Positions 1 to 6,444 of a stretch of 11,096 nt of DNA are shown one piece after another. Source of the DNA: Flavobacteriales bacterium (GTDB lineage Bacteria > Bacteroidota > Bacteroidia > Flavobacteriales_D > Parvicellaceae). The notes under the pieces were generated by a model. It made no database searches. It worked only from the letters and a program-made list of their open reading frames with translations, and was not told where the DNA came from. A program made the position numbers and the translations under genes. The stretch is from NCBI GenBank assembly GCA_015488785.1, contig WFNC01000497.1:1-11096 (forward strand), in the 5' to 3' direction. Positions within the stretch are counted from its first letter, which is position 1, and every line of letters starts with the position of its first letter.

Positions 1-12
1 GTTTCACTTAGT

Positions 13-27
13 ACTTAGTCAAAAAAA
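13..27 (+). repeat. 15-bp direct repeat, copy 1
   Basis: ACTTAGTCAAAAAAA here is identical to 409-423. Both copies are preceded by a further ACTTAG and followed shortly by a GC-containing tip (CGAAGC here, GCGAC there). A CTGAGC word (37-42 here, 457-463 region there) also recurs downstream. This suggests that the first 45 bases are a partial or diverged copy of the 381-480 element. Confidence 0.45.
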
Positions 28-145
28 CGAAGCAACTGAGCGATAGCGACCTCACGCACACAAATTTATAAAAATAATAACTTGTGCGTAAAAAAGACAA
101 GGCTAAAAATGAATCTAAACATAGACCGGCATAAAAGTTAAGTTC

Positions 146-178
146 GGTTGGCCGATCTCCTAGCGGAGCTAGCCAATC
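146..178 (+). other. GC-rich hairpin
   Basis: GGTTGGC (146-152) pairs with GCCAATC (172-178), with one G-U pair. Inside it CTCC (157-160) pairs with GGAG (165-168) around the loop TAGC. It stands out from the AT-rich surroundings. AAAATGAA (106-113 region) and TTCATTTT (189-196 region) could extend the structure outward. Function unknown; it could be a repeat-family hairpin or part of a small RNA. Confidence 0.3.
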
Positions 179-380
179 TCTCTAAACTTTCATTTTGTTC
201 TATATTCACATCCATTTAAAGGCCATTTAAAATCCGTACAAATTTTCAACTTCTCTTTCTTTGGGGAAAGTTCCGGATAAGCTTATTATTTTTTGAGAAT
301 AGGATTACAAAATAATTACATTGAGTATTCGTAAAATTAGACTATCCAATATAATCTTGAATGCGTTAGGGATAGAAACG

Positions 381-480
381 GTAGCTTTTTGATTTTAGAC
401 TTAGGGAAACTTAGTCAAAAAAAGCGACTTTAGAAGCTCTTTTTGGACTTAGTTGAACTGAGCCTAAAATCAAAAACTAC
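381..480. repeat. Long imperfect inverted repeat (about 45-nt arms)
   Basis: The left end GTAGCTTTTTGATTTTAG (381-398) matches the reverse complement of 464-480 apart from one extra C at 385. Complementarity continues inward with scattered mismatches through ACTTAGTC (409-416) against GACTTAGT (446-453), and A-run plus GC (417-425) against GCTCTTTTTG (437-446), leaving a loop of about ten bases. As RNA it would form a hairpin about 100 nt long. It lies downstream of the minus-strand gene at 525-707, so it could also end that transcript. More likely it is a REP-like or MITE-like repeat, since part of it recurs at 13-27. Confidence 0.6.
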
Positions 481-524
481 AAGTGAATAGCCCGTTAAAA
501 CGCCCTGAAACAAAATTATTTAAA

Positions 525-707
525 TTATACTGCGTCAAATGCATCTACAATTAATTCGTTGTACATGGCAAATGAAGCTAGACACCAAACGTAAAACTTG
601 GATAAATCTTCTTTGTTGATATAACTTATTGATTTACGTAATTCTTTATTGAATAATCCTTTGTCAAAACTGACTCCTTTTAGTACTTTTTTGCTTAATC
701 CTAACAT
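525..707 (-). CDS. Small conserved-type hypothetical protein, 60 residues
   Basis: This 60-residue protein has a pattern I associate with short uncharacterised Bacteroidota proteins: an N-terminal LSKKVLKGVSFD block (residues 4-15), a predicted amphipathic KELRKSI segment (21-27), then a LSKFYVWC block (35-42) and an acidic-hydrophobic tail. There is no signal peptide and no clear transmembrane helix, so it is probably cytoplasmic. The ATG at 707 is preceded by an AGGAAA purine stretch (about 711-716 on the minus strand), which supports this start. It is divergent from the rhodanese at 925. The large inverted repeat at 381-480 lies downstream. Function unknown; family recognition is from memory and moderate. 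Confidence 0.6.
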   Translation of the reverse strand: MLGLSKKVLKGVSFDKGLFNKELRKSISYINKEDLSKFYVWCLASFAMYNELIVDAFDAV

Positions 708-875
708 AATTTTCCTGTTTTTTTAATTGGGGGTTCTCATTAAAAATAGGTTTCTATTCTATTTTTACCCAATAAATGTAAGTAAAAAACTGAACATTTC
801 AAAATTTATTATTCAAAGTCTGTTAAGAAAAGTTAAAAGTAAATACTGAAGTAGCATTGTAACTATTGTTACCGT

Positions 876-902
876 TTGCTCTGTTTAATGCGACTACATT
901 TG
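876..902 (+). promoter_or_regulatory. Bacteroidota-type promoter for the rhodanese gene
   Basis: TACATTTG at 895-902 matches the Bacteroidota -7 consensus TAnnTTTG. A TTG at 876-878 lies 16 bases upstream, slightly closer than the usual spacing to the -33 element. The box ends 22 bases before the ATG at 925, leaving room for a short leader. Confidence 0.55.
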
Positions 903-924
903 CAGTGTACAAATAAAAAAAGCA

Positions 925-1236
925 ATGGGATTATTAGATTTATTAGGATTAAGAAAAGAAAAAGTAGATTTTAAATCGCTTTATAGTAATGGAGCAATTA
1001 TAATAGATGTTCGAACGCCGGCAGAGTTCAAGTCGGGGCATTACAAAGGTTCTATAAATATCCCATTGGATACGATATCTAAGCGAATGAAAGATATCAA
1101 AAAGAAAAACAAAACGGTTATTGCAGTTTGTAGAAGTGGAGCTAGAAGCGGAAACGCAACTTCGATGATGAAACAAAATGGAATAGACGTTTTTAACGGT
1201 GGTCCTTGGACAAGCTTAAGTTCTAAATTGAACTAA
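925..1236 (+). CDS. Cytoplasmic single-domain rhodanese-like sulfurtransferase
   Basis: The product is 103 residues, the usual size of a stand-alone rhodanese domain. The sequence shows the IIIDVRTPAEF strand-turn (25-35), the GHYKGSINIP segment (38-47) with the conserved H and G, and the active-site loop CRSGARSG (69-76), with Cys69 as the predicted persulfide-carrying nucleophile. The end has the usual GG-x-W element (GGPW, about 92-95). It has no signal peptide, so it should act in the cytoplasm moving sulfane sulfur; donor and acceptor cannot be told from sequence. It is a single-gene unit with its own promoter-like box and a strong terminator at 1301-1336. A second, exported rhodanese is encoded at 7402. 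Domain assignment is secure; the physiological role is open. Confidence 0.9.
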   Translation: MGLLDLLGLRKEKVDFKSLYSNGAIIIDVRTPAEFKSGHYKGSINIPLDTISKRMKDIKKKNKTVIAVCRSGARSGNATSMMKQNGIDVFNGGPWTSLSSKLN

Positions 1237-1300
1237 AGCTATTTTTTTCAATAAGCTCAGCAAATTGCTTGGGCAAATAGTAGTGTTTTATTTTTGTTAA

Positions 1301-1336
1301 AAACCCAGTCTAATTTATTTTAGATTGGGTTTTTTT
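1301..1336 (+). terminator. Rho-independent terminator after the rhodanese gene
   Basis: AAACCCAGTCTAA (1301-1313) pairs with TTAGATTGGGTTT (1320-1332), with a single G-U wobble and a 6-base loop, followed by a T-run to 1336. Confidence 0.85.
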
Positions 1337-1372
1337 CGTTTGAAAAAAGTGTTTTTATATACTAAAATATAA

Positions 1373-1380
1373 TAGCTTTG
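1373..1380 (+). promoter_or_regulatory. TAnnTTTG promoter box for the tandem barrel genes
   Basis: TAGCTTTG fits the Bacteroidota -7 consensus and ends 25 bases before the ATG at 1406. No well-placed TTG is seen at -33, so only half of the promoter is supported. Confidence 0.45.
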
Positions 1381-1405
1381 TTATTTTTACTATTTATTTT
1401 CAAGT

Positions 1406-2119
1406 ATGAATCCTCACAACAGCATAAGTAAATGGCAGTATGTATGCATATCTTTATTCTTTGTACTGCCTAGTTTTTCAATTACAGCACAAACTCCCGA
1501 TTCATCGGCTATTTTCTTTACATATGCCTCAGGTGGAGATTTTCTTGATGATTTTGGAATGGGAGTAATACTTCCATTAAAGCCTTTAAATAATTATATT
1601 ACACACTATGAAAATGACAACACTTATCTGGAAATTACTACAGGATTTTTAAAAGATAGTCATTTTAGTATAAAAGATAAAAGTCCAGACTCAATAAATC
1701 CTATTTCACTTACAATTGATTATAATATTAACCAGATGTCTACAGGTCTTGGGTATGGTATTCTATTTACTGAACCTTTTTCAAAAGAAGAAACAGGAGG
1801 GGTTATTTCATTATCGCTAGGCTTTTTATCTTCTATTAGATATTTTGATGGACGTATTAGAGTTTCAAAAGAAAACATACTTAAGTTTAACCCTAGCTAT
1901 ACTGACGGAAATAGTGTTGAAGATTTAAAGTTTAAAAAAATTGAAGGCACTTTAAGTCTAAACTTTTTTGCAAAAATTAAAAAACACATTTTCCTAAGTT
2001 TAGGATGGGGGATTGGACACAGGCAATACCTTACTAACAATAAACGAATTTCTGGATATAAATTTGTCGAAAATGGAACTTTTGTACATGGACTTTTACG
2101 AATGGGTGTTCGTTTTTAA
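1406..2119 (+). CDS. Predicted outer-membrane beta-barrel-like protein, paralogue A
   Basis: The 237-residue product has an N-terminal signal peptide (hydrophobic stretch about 12-27, probable cleavage after TA, before Gln29). The remainder is rich in alternating hydrophobic and aromatic strands and ends in VRF, a terminal aromatic typical of outer-membrane barrels. It is clearly homologous to the next gene: shared blocks are NTYLE-x-TTGFLK (72-83), DYN-x-N-x-MS-x-G-x-GYG (105-118), YFDGR (146-150) and VEDLKFKKIEG (171-181). No known family was recognised. The start is supported by the signal peptide and an upstream TAnnTTTG box. It probably forms an operon with the following gene, 52 bases downstream. 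Location in the envelope is inferred; function is unknown. Confidence 0.75.
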   Translation: MNPHNSISKWQYVCISLFFVLPSFSITAQTPDSSAIFFTYASGGDFLDDFGMGVILPLKPLNNYITHYENDNTYLEITTGFLKDSHFSIKDKSPDSINPISLTIDYNINQMSTGLGYGILFTEPFSKEETGGVISLSLGFLSSIRYFDGRIRVSKENILKFNPSYTDGNSVEDLKFKKIEGTLSLNFFAKIKKHIFLSLGWGIGHRQYLTNNKRISGYKFVENGTFVHGLLRMGVRF

Positions 2120-2171
2120 GATTAAAAAAACACTTAACCAACTATAAAAACCGATAAAACTACATTGCATT

Positions 2172-2843
2172 ATGAACCTTAGATTACTTATTATTATTTT
2201 AACTCTAGTTTCGAGTTTATCATTAACAGCTCAGGAAAATGAAAAAACTGCTGAAAGCTCTGATATTATGTTTGCTTACACTTCTAATCTCTTTAAAAAT
2301 TTTGGGATTGGGATAGATAAAAGTCTGAAAGGTAAAATACGTGTTTACGATACTGATCTCAATACTTATTTAGAATTCACGACAGGATTTTTAAAGGAAT
2401 TACATATTGATGAGCGGTATAAACGACCTGATTTACCAGATTCAATTCATAAAAGATTTGATTATAATGTAAATAGGATGTCTTTAGGTATAGGATACGG
2501 AGTAGAACAAAGTATATATCCTGATGACCCCATTGGAATTGGACTTCTTGCTTCACTTGTTTATTTTGATGGTCGATATCGGATATCAAAACAGAATGTT
2601 CTTAGACTTAACCCTGACTACACGGGGAGTAATGCTGTAGAGGATCTAAAGTTTAAAAAAATTGAAGGGAGTTTGATTCTTAGTTTAAGAGCTACAATAA
2701 AGAAACGAATCTTCTTTAGCTGGGGCTTAGGAGCTTTAATGGGGCAATATCTTACAAAGAATAATAAAATTGCTGACTATAAATTGTTTGATTTAACATA
2801 TTCGCAGATGACAGCTAGAACCCGAATCGGATTTGTATTTTAA
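2172..2843 (+). CDS. Predicted outer-membrane beta-barrel-like protein, paralogue B
   Basis: The 223-residue paralogue of the preceding gene has a signal peptide (hydrophobic 3-18, probable cleavage after TA at 20, before Gln21). Conserved blocks shared with its neighbour are NTYLEFTTGFLK (64-75), FDYNVNRMSLG (97-107), YFDGR (131-135) and VEDLKFKKIEG (156-166). It ends in the aromatic FVF. The two proteins differ most in the mature N-terminus and in the segment between the shared blocks, as expected for exposed loops. The DNA encoding the FKKIE region is almost identical in both genes, so the pair arose by tandem duplication. A strong terminator closes the unit at 2852-2897. Function is not recognised; a small barrel or surface protein is the best reading. 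Confidence 0.75.
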   Translation: MNLRLLIIILTLVSSLSLTAQENEKTAESSDIMFAYTSNLFKNFGIGIDKSLKGKIRVYDTDLNTYLEFTTGFLKELHIDERYKRPDLPDSIHKRFDYNVNRMSLGIGYGVEQSIYPDDPIGIGLLASLVYFDGRYRISKQNVLRLNPDYTGSNAVEDLKFKKIEGSLILSLRATIKKRIFFSWGLGALMGQYLTKNNKIADYKLFDLTYSQMTARTRIGFVF

Positions 2844-2851
2844 TATACAAA

Positions 2852-2897
2852 TATCGAATAGCTATTAATCTAAAGCTATTCGATAGGTGTTTTTTTT
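2852..2897 (+). terminator. Terminator after the tandem barrel genes
   Basis: A perfect 12-bp stem, TATCGAATAGCT (2852-2863) with AGCTATTCGATA (2874-2885), has a 10-base loop and is followed a few bases later by a run of Ts. It separates this unit from the convergent peroxidase gene. Confidence 0.85.
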
Positions 2898-2958
2898 ATT
2901 TTTAAGAACTAAATATACCCACCTAAGTTTGCAAAGTAGTAAATTTAAGTCGGTATCA

Positions 2959-4005
2959 TTACTTCTTTGGAGCTGATTTGTAGTTAGATGGAATTTCACC
3001 TGTAAGAGCTGAAAGAAAAGTCGCAATATTTTCAACTTCTTCATTTGACAAGGTTTTTCCTAATTGTGTTTTTGCCATTATTTGAATGGCATCTTCTAAT
3101 TTATCCACACTTCCATCGTGAAAGTAAGGATATGTTTTTTCGACATTTCTAAGGGAAGGAACCTTAAATACAAATTTGTCAGCTTCTTTTCCTGTACTTT
3201 CAAATTTTCCAAAATCTATTTTACGGCTGTTTGTTAAAGGGGCATAATCCTCAAAAAGGCCAAACTTCATCAGCATATTGCCTCCTAGAGCAACTCCAGA
3301 ATGACAGGTCACACAGCCTGCTTTATTAAAAGCAACAAAACCTTTCTTTTCTTTTGAAGTTAATGCATTTTCATCACCATCTAAAAAAGAATCGAAGCGA
3401 GAAGGCGTAAGAAGTTCTCTTTCGAAAATTCCAATTGCTTTTTGAAGGTTTTGATAGGTTATAGGGTCCTTAGATTCTGGAAAAGCCAAACTAAATTGTT
3501 CGACATAAGAAGGAATTCCTTTTAATTTATCGACTAAGAATTGTTTGCTAGGAATTGCCATTTCTACAGGGTTTAAAATTGGACCTCCTGCTTGTTCTTC
3601 AACGTCTTTGGCTCTTCCGTCCCAAAACTGACTGATGTGCAAACTTGCGTTCAATACGGTTGGAGAATTTCTACTTCCGTTTTTTCCTGCATCACCGACA
3701 GATGTAGGCTTATTATCGACACCGTAGGTTGCTAGATTATGACAAGAATTACAACTGTTATTCCCTGTTAGAGATAGGCGATTGTCAAAAAATAATTCGT
3801 GACCAAGCTCTACTTTCGCACTTGTTCTTCTATTTTCTAAGTTTTCTGAAGAAATTGGTAGTTTTTCGTAGCGACTAAAATACTGAGAAAATTCATTTTC
3901 AGCAATCGTTTCCTTTTGAATGTCTTCACTAGGGATTTTCTTATTTTCATTGGTGCAAGAACTTAAAAAAGTAAATATGCTTACGGTAATAAATAGGTTT
4001 TTCAT
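2959..4005 (-). CDS. Di-heme cytochrome c peroxidase (CCP/MauG family), lipoprotein
   Basis: This 348-residue protein reduces hydrogen peroxide to water in the periplasm using electrons from small redox carriers, by family knowledge. The signal peptide ends in the lipobox LSSC (Cys17), so it should be lipid-anchored. Two c-type heme motifs are present: CNSCH (85-89) and CVTCH (231-235). Other family signatures are GGPILNPVEMA (140-150), VPSLRNV (282-288), PYFHDG (293-298) and IMAKTQLG (309-316). In the last, Met310 sits where CCPs carry the methionine ligand of the high-potential heme, favouring true peroxidase over MauG, which has Tyr there. The ATG at 4005 follows a good promoter at 4028-4058. 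It stands alone; regulation by oxidant or oxygen is plausible but not shown. Confidence 0.92.
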   Translation of the reverse strand: MKNLFITVSIFTFLSSCTNENKKIPSEDIQKETIAENEFSQYFSRYEKLPISSENLENRRTSAKVELGHELFFDNRLSLTGNNSCNSCHNLATYGVDNKPTSVGDAGKNGSRNSPTVLNASLHISQFWDGRAKDVEEQAGGPILNPVEMAIPSKQFLVDKLKGIPSYVEQFSLAFPESKDPITYQNLQKAIGIFERELLTPSRFDSFLDGDENALTSKEKKGFVAFNKAGCVTCHSGVALGGNMLMKFGLFEDYAPLTNSRKIDFGKFESTGKEADKFVFKVPSLRNVEKTYPYFHDGSVDKLEDAIQIMAKTQLGKTLSNEEVENIATFLSALTGEIPSNYKSAPKK

Positions 4006-4027
4006 AACTTCTAATTTGATTTGAATA

Positions 4028-4058
4028 CAAAGTTAAGAGGTGAAGCCTATAAAGTCAA
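4028..4058 (-). promoter_or_regulatory. Strong Bacteroidota-type promoter for the peroxidase
   Basis: On the minus strand TTG (4056-4058) and TAACTTTG (4028-4035) are separated by 20 bases, matching the TTG / TAnnTTTG arrangement of the Bacteroidota primary sigma factor. The box lies 22 bases before the ATG, giving a leader of roughly 15-20 nt. Confidence 0.75.
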
Positions 4059-4179
4059 ATCACTAATAATGATACCGATATAAAGAATGTTTATATAATG
4101 AATTATCTTATCTAATAAATGAACTATAAAAATAAAGAAATACCATTAGTTCTGTTCAAGCCAATATTTTTTTTATAAT

Positions 4180-4881
4180 TTAACTTAAAAACTCTGGAGC
4201 TTTAGCTAAATTAATTTCTAGAAGGCTTTCGTTTTCGCATCTAAAAGTACGACTTGGGAATTTTCCCATCATATCGTAATCATGAGTTGCTATAATTACT
4301 GCTTTCCCATTACTACTTATTTCAAACAATATTTTCATAATGTCATAAGTCGTTTCAGGGTCTAGATTTCCAGTTGGCTCGTCGGCTATAATAAGTTCGG
4401 GGTCATTTATCAAAGCTCTTGCTATTGCTATACGCTGTTGTTCTCCTCCCGATATTTGGTGCGGAAATTTATAACCTTTATTTCCCATTCCTACTTTAAT
4501 TAAAAGCGCTTCGGACTTGGCTTTCATTTTCTTTTTATCTTTCCAACCTGTTGCTTTCATTACAAACTCTAAGTTATCAGCTATACTTCTGTCTGATAAC
4601 AATTGAAAATCTTGAAAAACGATTCCTAATTTCCTTCGTAACGCCAAGATATTTTTTCGCTTTATTTTTATTAAAGACTGGTTAGAAACTTCAGCTTTCC
4701 CAGTTTTAATTGGGTTTTCAGCATAAAGAGCTTTCAAAATAGAGCTTTTACCACTTCCTGTCTTCCCAATTAAATAAATAAACTCTCCTCTTTCCACTTT
4801 AAAAGATACGTTTTTTAAAATCGTTAATTCTCTTTGAGAAATCGTCACATTTTCTAAATGTATAATAACATTATCAGTCAT
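4180..4881 (-). CDS. ftsE: Cell-division ATP-binding protein FtsE
   Basis: This 233-residue ABC ATPase shows Walker A GKTGSGKSS (39-47), Q-loop Gln90 in VFQDFQLL, ABC signature SGGEQQR (144-150), Walker B LIIADE (163-168) followed by PTGNLDP, and the switch histidine His200 in ATHDYD. Blocks such as ALRRKLGIVFQDFQLL, KATGWKDK (109-116), and FPSRTFRCE (208-216) are those I expect of Bacteroidota FtsE rather than of a LolD or MacB exporter. By family knowledge FtsE pairs with the membrane protein FtsX and couples ATP hydrolysis to septal peptidoglycan hydrolase activation. FtsX is not next to it here, which is common in this phylum. The gene is monocistronic and divergent from the lipoprotein gene at 5053. 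A related LolD-like ATPase is the alternative. Confidence 0.85.
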   Translation of the reverse strand: MTDNVIIHLENVTISQRELTILKNVSFKVERGEFIYLIGKTGSGKSSILKALYAENPIKTGKAEVSNQSLIKIKRKNILALRRKLGIVFQDFQLLSDRSIADNLEFVMKATGWKDKKKMKAKSEALLIKVGMGNKGYKFPHQISGGEQQRIAIARALINDPELIIADEPTGNLDPETTYDIMKILFEISSNGKAVIIATHDYDMMGKFPSRTFRCENESLLEINLAKAPEFLS

Positions 4882-5017
4882 ATAAAAGCAATTAAAATAA
4901 GTTTTTACGCAAACCGAAAATTAATCCGTTTTTGTATTGTTTATAAAAGTAAGAAGAAAATTAATAGTAATATAAAAGATTTTACTAGAAAATGTAATTA
5001 ATTAGAAACGATATCTA

Positions 5018-5025
5018 TATCTTTG
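5018..5025 (+). promoter_or_regulatory. TAnnTTTG promoter box for the lipoprotein pair
   Basis: TATCTTTG matches the -7 consensus and ends 27 bases before the ATG at 5053. No clear -33 TTG is seen. Confidence 0.5.
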
Positions 5026-5052
5026 ATTCTTAATTTTTAGAATACACCAAAC

Positions 5053-5934
5053 ATGATACGAATAATAATAGCAGTTACATCTGTTCTATTTCTATATTCT
5101 TGCGAAGAAGAGAAAAAAGAAACTACCCCCGAAGCTGAAGCTACAATTGAAAGTACGAAGAAACACGAAGAGCGAACAGAAAAAATAGAAAACATAATTT
5201 ATAACATTCCTTCTCCTACAGAAACGGTAAGTATATTGAAAAGAGCTGGAGCTAAATATGTTTTTGAATTTCCAAACGACCCATTAAATGTTGAAAACTA
5301 TCAAACTACAGCACAAAAAGGATTAAACATGGGGGTTTACGGAGCCGATTTAACGTACGCAACCGTTTTCAACAAGACAACCGAAACTTCATTTTACTTG
5401 AATTGTGTTACAAAAATGGGAAAAAAACTAAACGTAGAAAATGTTTTTAACGAAAGAGTAAACGAAAGAATACAAGACAACGTTGACAACAGAGATTCTA
5501 TGCAAGTTATTATAAACGAAACTTTTTGGGAACTAGACGCCTACTTAAAAGAACAAGAGAGAGAGAACGTTTCAGCTTTGATTATTGTAGGTGGATGGAT
5601 AGAGTCATTATATATTGCGACACAATTTGTAAAGCTAAATCCAGAAAACTTAGAAATGAAGCAACGTGTAGCAGAACAAAAATACTCTTTAAAAAACCTA
5701 ATTGGACTGGTAAAAGGGTATGAAAGCAAAGCGGGAATGGAAGACGTATTCAATACATTGGATGAGCTTAAGTCTATTTTTGATGAAATAATAGAAACAA
5801 AAGAAAAAGCTTCAAGTCAAAACAATAGTGACGTTATAATGATTGGAAACAAAATAACATTAGAAATGTCGGACGAATTATTGAAGAAAATAATAGTTAG
5901 AGTAGAAGAAATACGTAATGAAATTGTAAACTAA
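5053..5934 (+). CDS. Conserved-type lipoprotein of unknown function, 293 residues
   Basis: The N-terminus is a lipoprotein signal peptide with lipobox LYSC (Cys17), followed by an acidic, charged linker (18-48). The mature domain begins with NIPSPTETVSILKRAGA (51-67) and contains NVENYQTTAQKGLNMGVYGADLTY in two runs (79-91 and 92-102), then a largely helical C-terminal half rich in Glu and Lys. I recall such IPSP-type lipoproteins from other Bacteroidota, but no function or named domain comes to mind. Only two bases separate its stop codon from the next ATG, so it is co-transcribed and probably translationally coupled with the small secreted protein downstream. It is predicted to sit in the periplasm on a membrane. 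Confidence 0.8.
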   Translation: MIRIIIAVTSVLFLYSCEEEKKETTPEAEATIESTKKHEERTEKIENIIYNIPSPTETVSILKRAGAKYVFEFPNDPLNVENYQTTAQKGLNMGVYGADLTYATVFNKTTETSFYLNCVTKMGKKLNVENVFNERVNERIQDNVDNRDSMQVIINETFWELDAYLKEQERENVSALIIVGGWIESLYIATQFVKLNPENLEMKQRVAEQKYSLKNLIGLVKGYESKAGMEDVFNTLDELKSIFDEIIETKEKASSQNNSDVIMIGNKITLEMSDELLKKIIVRVEEIRNEIVN

Positions 5935-5936
5935 TT

Positions 5937-6371
5937 ATGAAAAACTTATTAAAAATAACGCTATTATTTAGCTTACTAGTATCGTCAATTTATAGTAGTG
6001 CTCAATGCAAGAGATTCACGAAAAAACAGTGTATTCCCGAATTAAAAGAATATGTATTCAACGGTCAATTAAACACAGCAATACTTGGTAAAGGTGAAGA
6101 TGCCGAACTAATGCTAAGTTTTTATAGTGGTCAAAAATATAGGATGTACGTTTGTGCAGAAGAAACGCTTGAAGGGACTACCTTTAAGATTTTAGATACC
6201 GACAAAAATCTAATCTATAACAGTGAAGGGAAAGACTCTAATGTCTTTGATTTTAGAGTACGATCTACACAACAGTTAATCATACAGGTTTCTGTACCAG
6301 GAGAAGGAAATTCTCATTCTCTTGATTTTCAAGGATGTATATCCGTTTTGATTGGATTTATTGAGGATTAG
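5937..6371 (+). CDS. Small secreted protein with four cysteines, partner of the lipoprotein
   Basis: The 144-residue product has a signal peptide (hydrophobic 4-20, probable cleavage after SA at 22, before Gln23). The mature part contains four cysteines (24, 32, 73, 134), which could form two disulfides in the periplasm. The sequence looks beta-rich: alternating hydrophobic strands such as AELMLSFYSG, KYRMYVCAEE, TFKILD and QLIIQVSVPG suggest a small beta-sandwich. The AGCTG-free gap to the upstream lipoprotein gene is two bases (TAA-TT-ATG), so the two products probably work together or are assembled together. No clear terminator follows; a promoter box for the next unit begins within 45 bases. 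Function unknown. Confidence 0.75.
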   Translation: MKNLLKITLLFSLLVSSIYSSAQCKRFTKKQCIPELKEYVFNGQLNTAILGKGEDAELMLSFYSGQKYRMYVCAEETLEGTTFKILDTDKNLIYNSEGKDSNVFDFRVRSTQQLIIQVSVPGEGNSHSLDFQGCISVLIGFIED

Positions 6372-6414
6372 AAAAAATATTAAGAAAAAAATAAAGTTAT
6401 AAACATTTTTTACG

Positions 6415-6422
6415 TACATTTG
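6415..6422 (+). promoter_or_regulatory. TAnnTTTG promoter box for DUF177-rpmF
   Basis: TACATTTG fits the Bacteroidota -7 consensus and ends 22 bases before the ATG at 6445, the same spacing as at the 925 rhodanese. It indicates that the ribosome-related pair is transcribed separately from the lipoprotein pair. A -33 TTG is not evident. Confidence 0.55.
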
Positions 6423-6444
6423 CCGTTCGAATTTTTAATATAAA

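Larger units (their letters stand above)
1..524. other. Non-coding, repeat-bearing region at left edge
   Basis: No credible gene lies in these 524 bases; reading frames are short on both strands. The stretch contains repeated ACTTAG words (6, 13, 399, 409, 447), a 15-base direct repeat, a long imperfect inverted repeat (381-480), and smaller hairpins such as ACGCACA (54-60) against TGTGCGT (83-89) and a GC-richer stem at 146-178. It looks like repetitive intergenic DNA or the remains of a small non-autonomous element, cut by the window edge. No tRNA or other recognised RNA fold was identified. Confidence 0.5.

Noticed and set aside
146..178. tRNA or tRNA fragment
   Set aside because: No cloverleaf, T-loop or CCA-adjacent acceptor pattern can be drawn from the stem.
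112..220. Short minus-strand frame of about 25 codons over the GC-rich hairpin
   Set aside because: Too short, with no RBS, and it overlaps a structured repeat.
2959..4005. MauG rather than cytochrome c peroxidase
   Set aside because: Met310 is present where MauG has a tyrosine ligand, and no amine-dehydrogenase genes are nearby.
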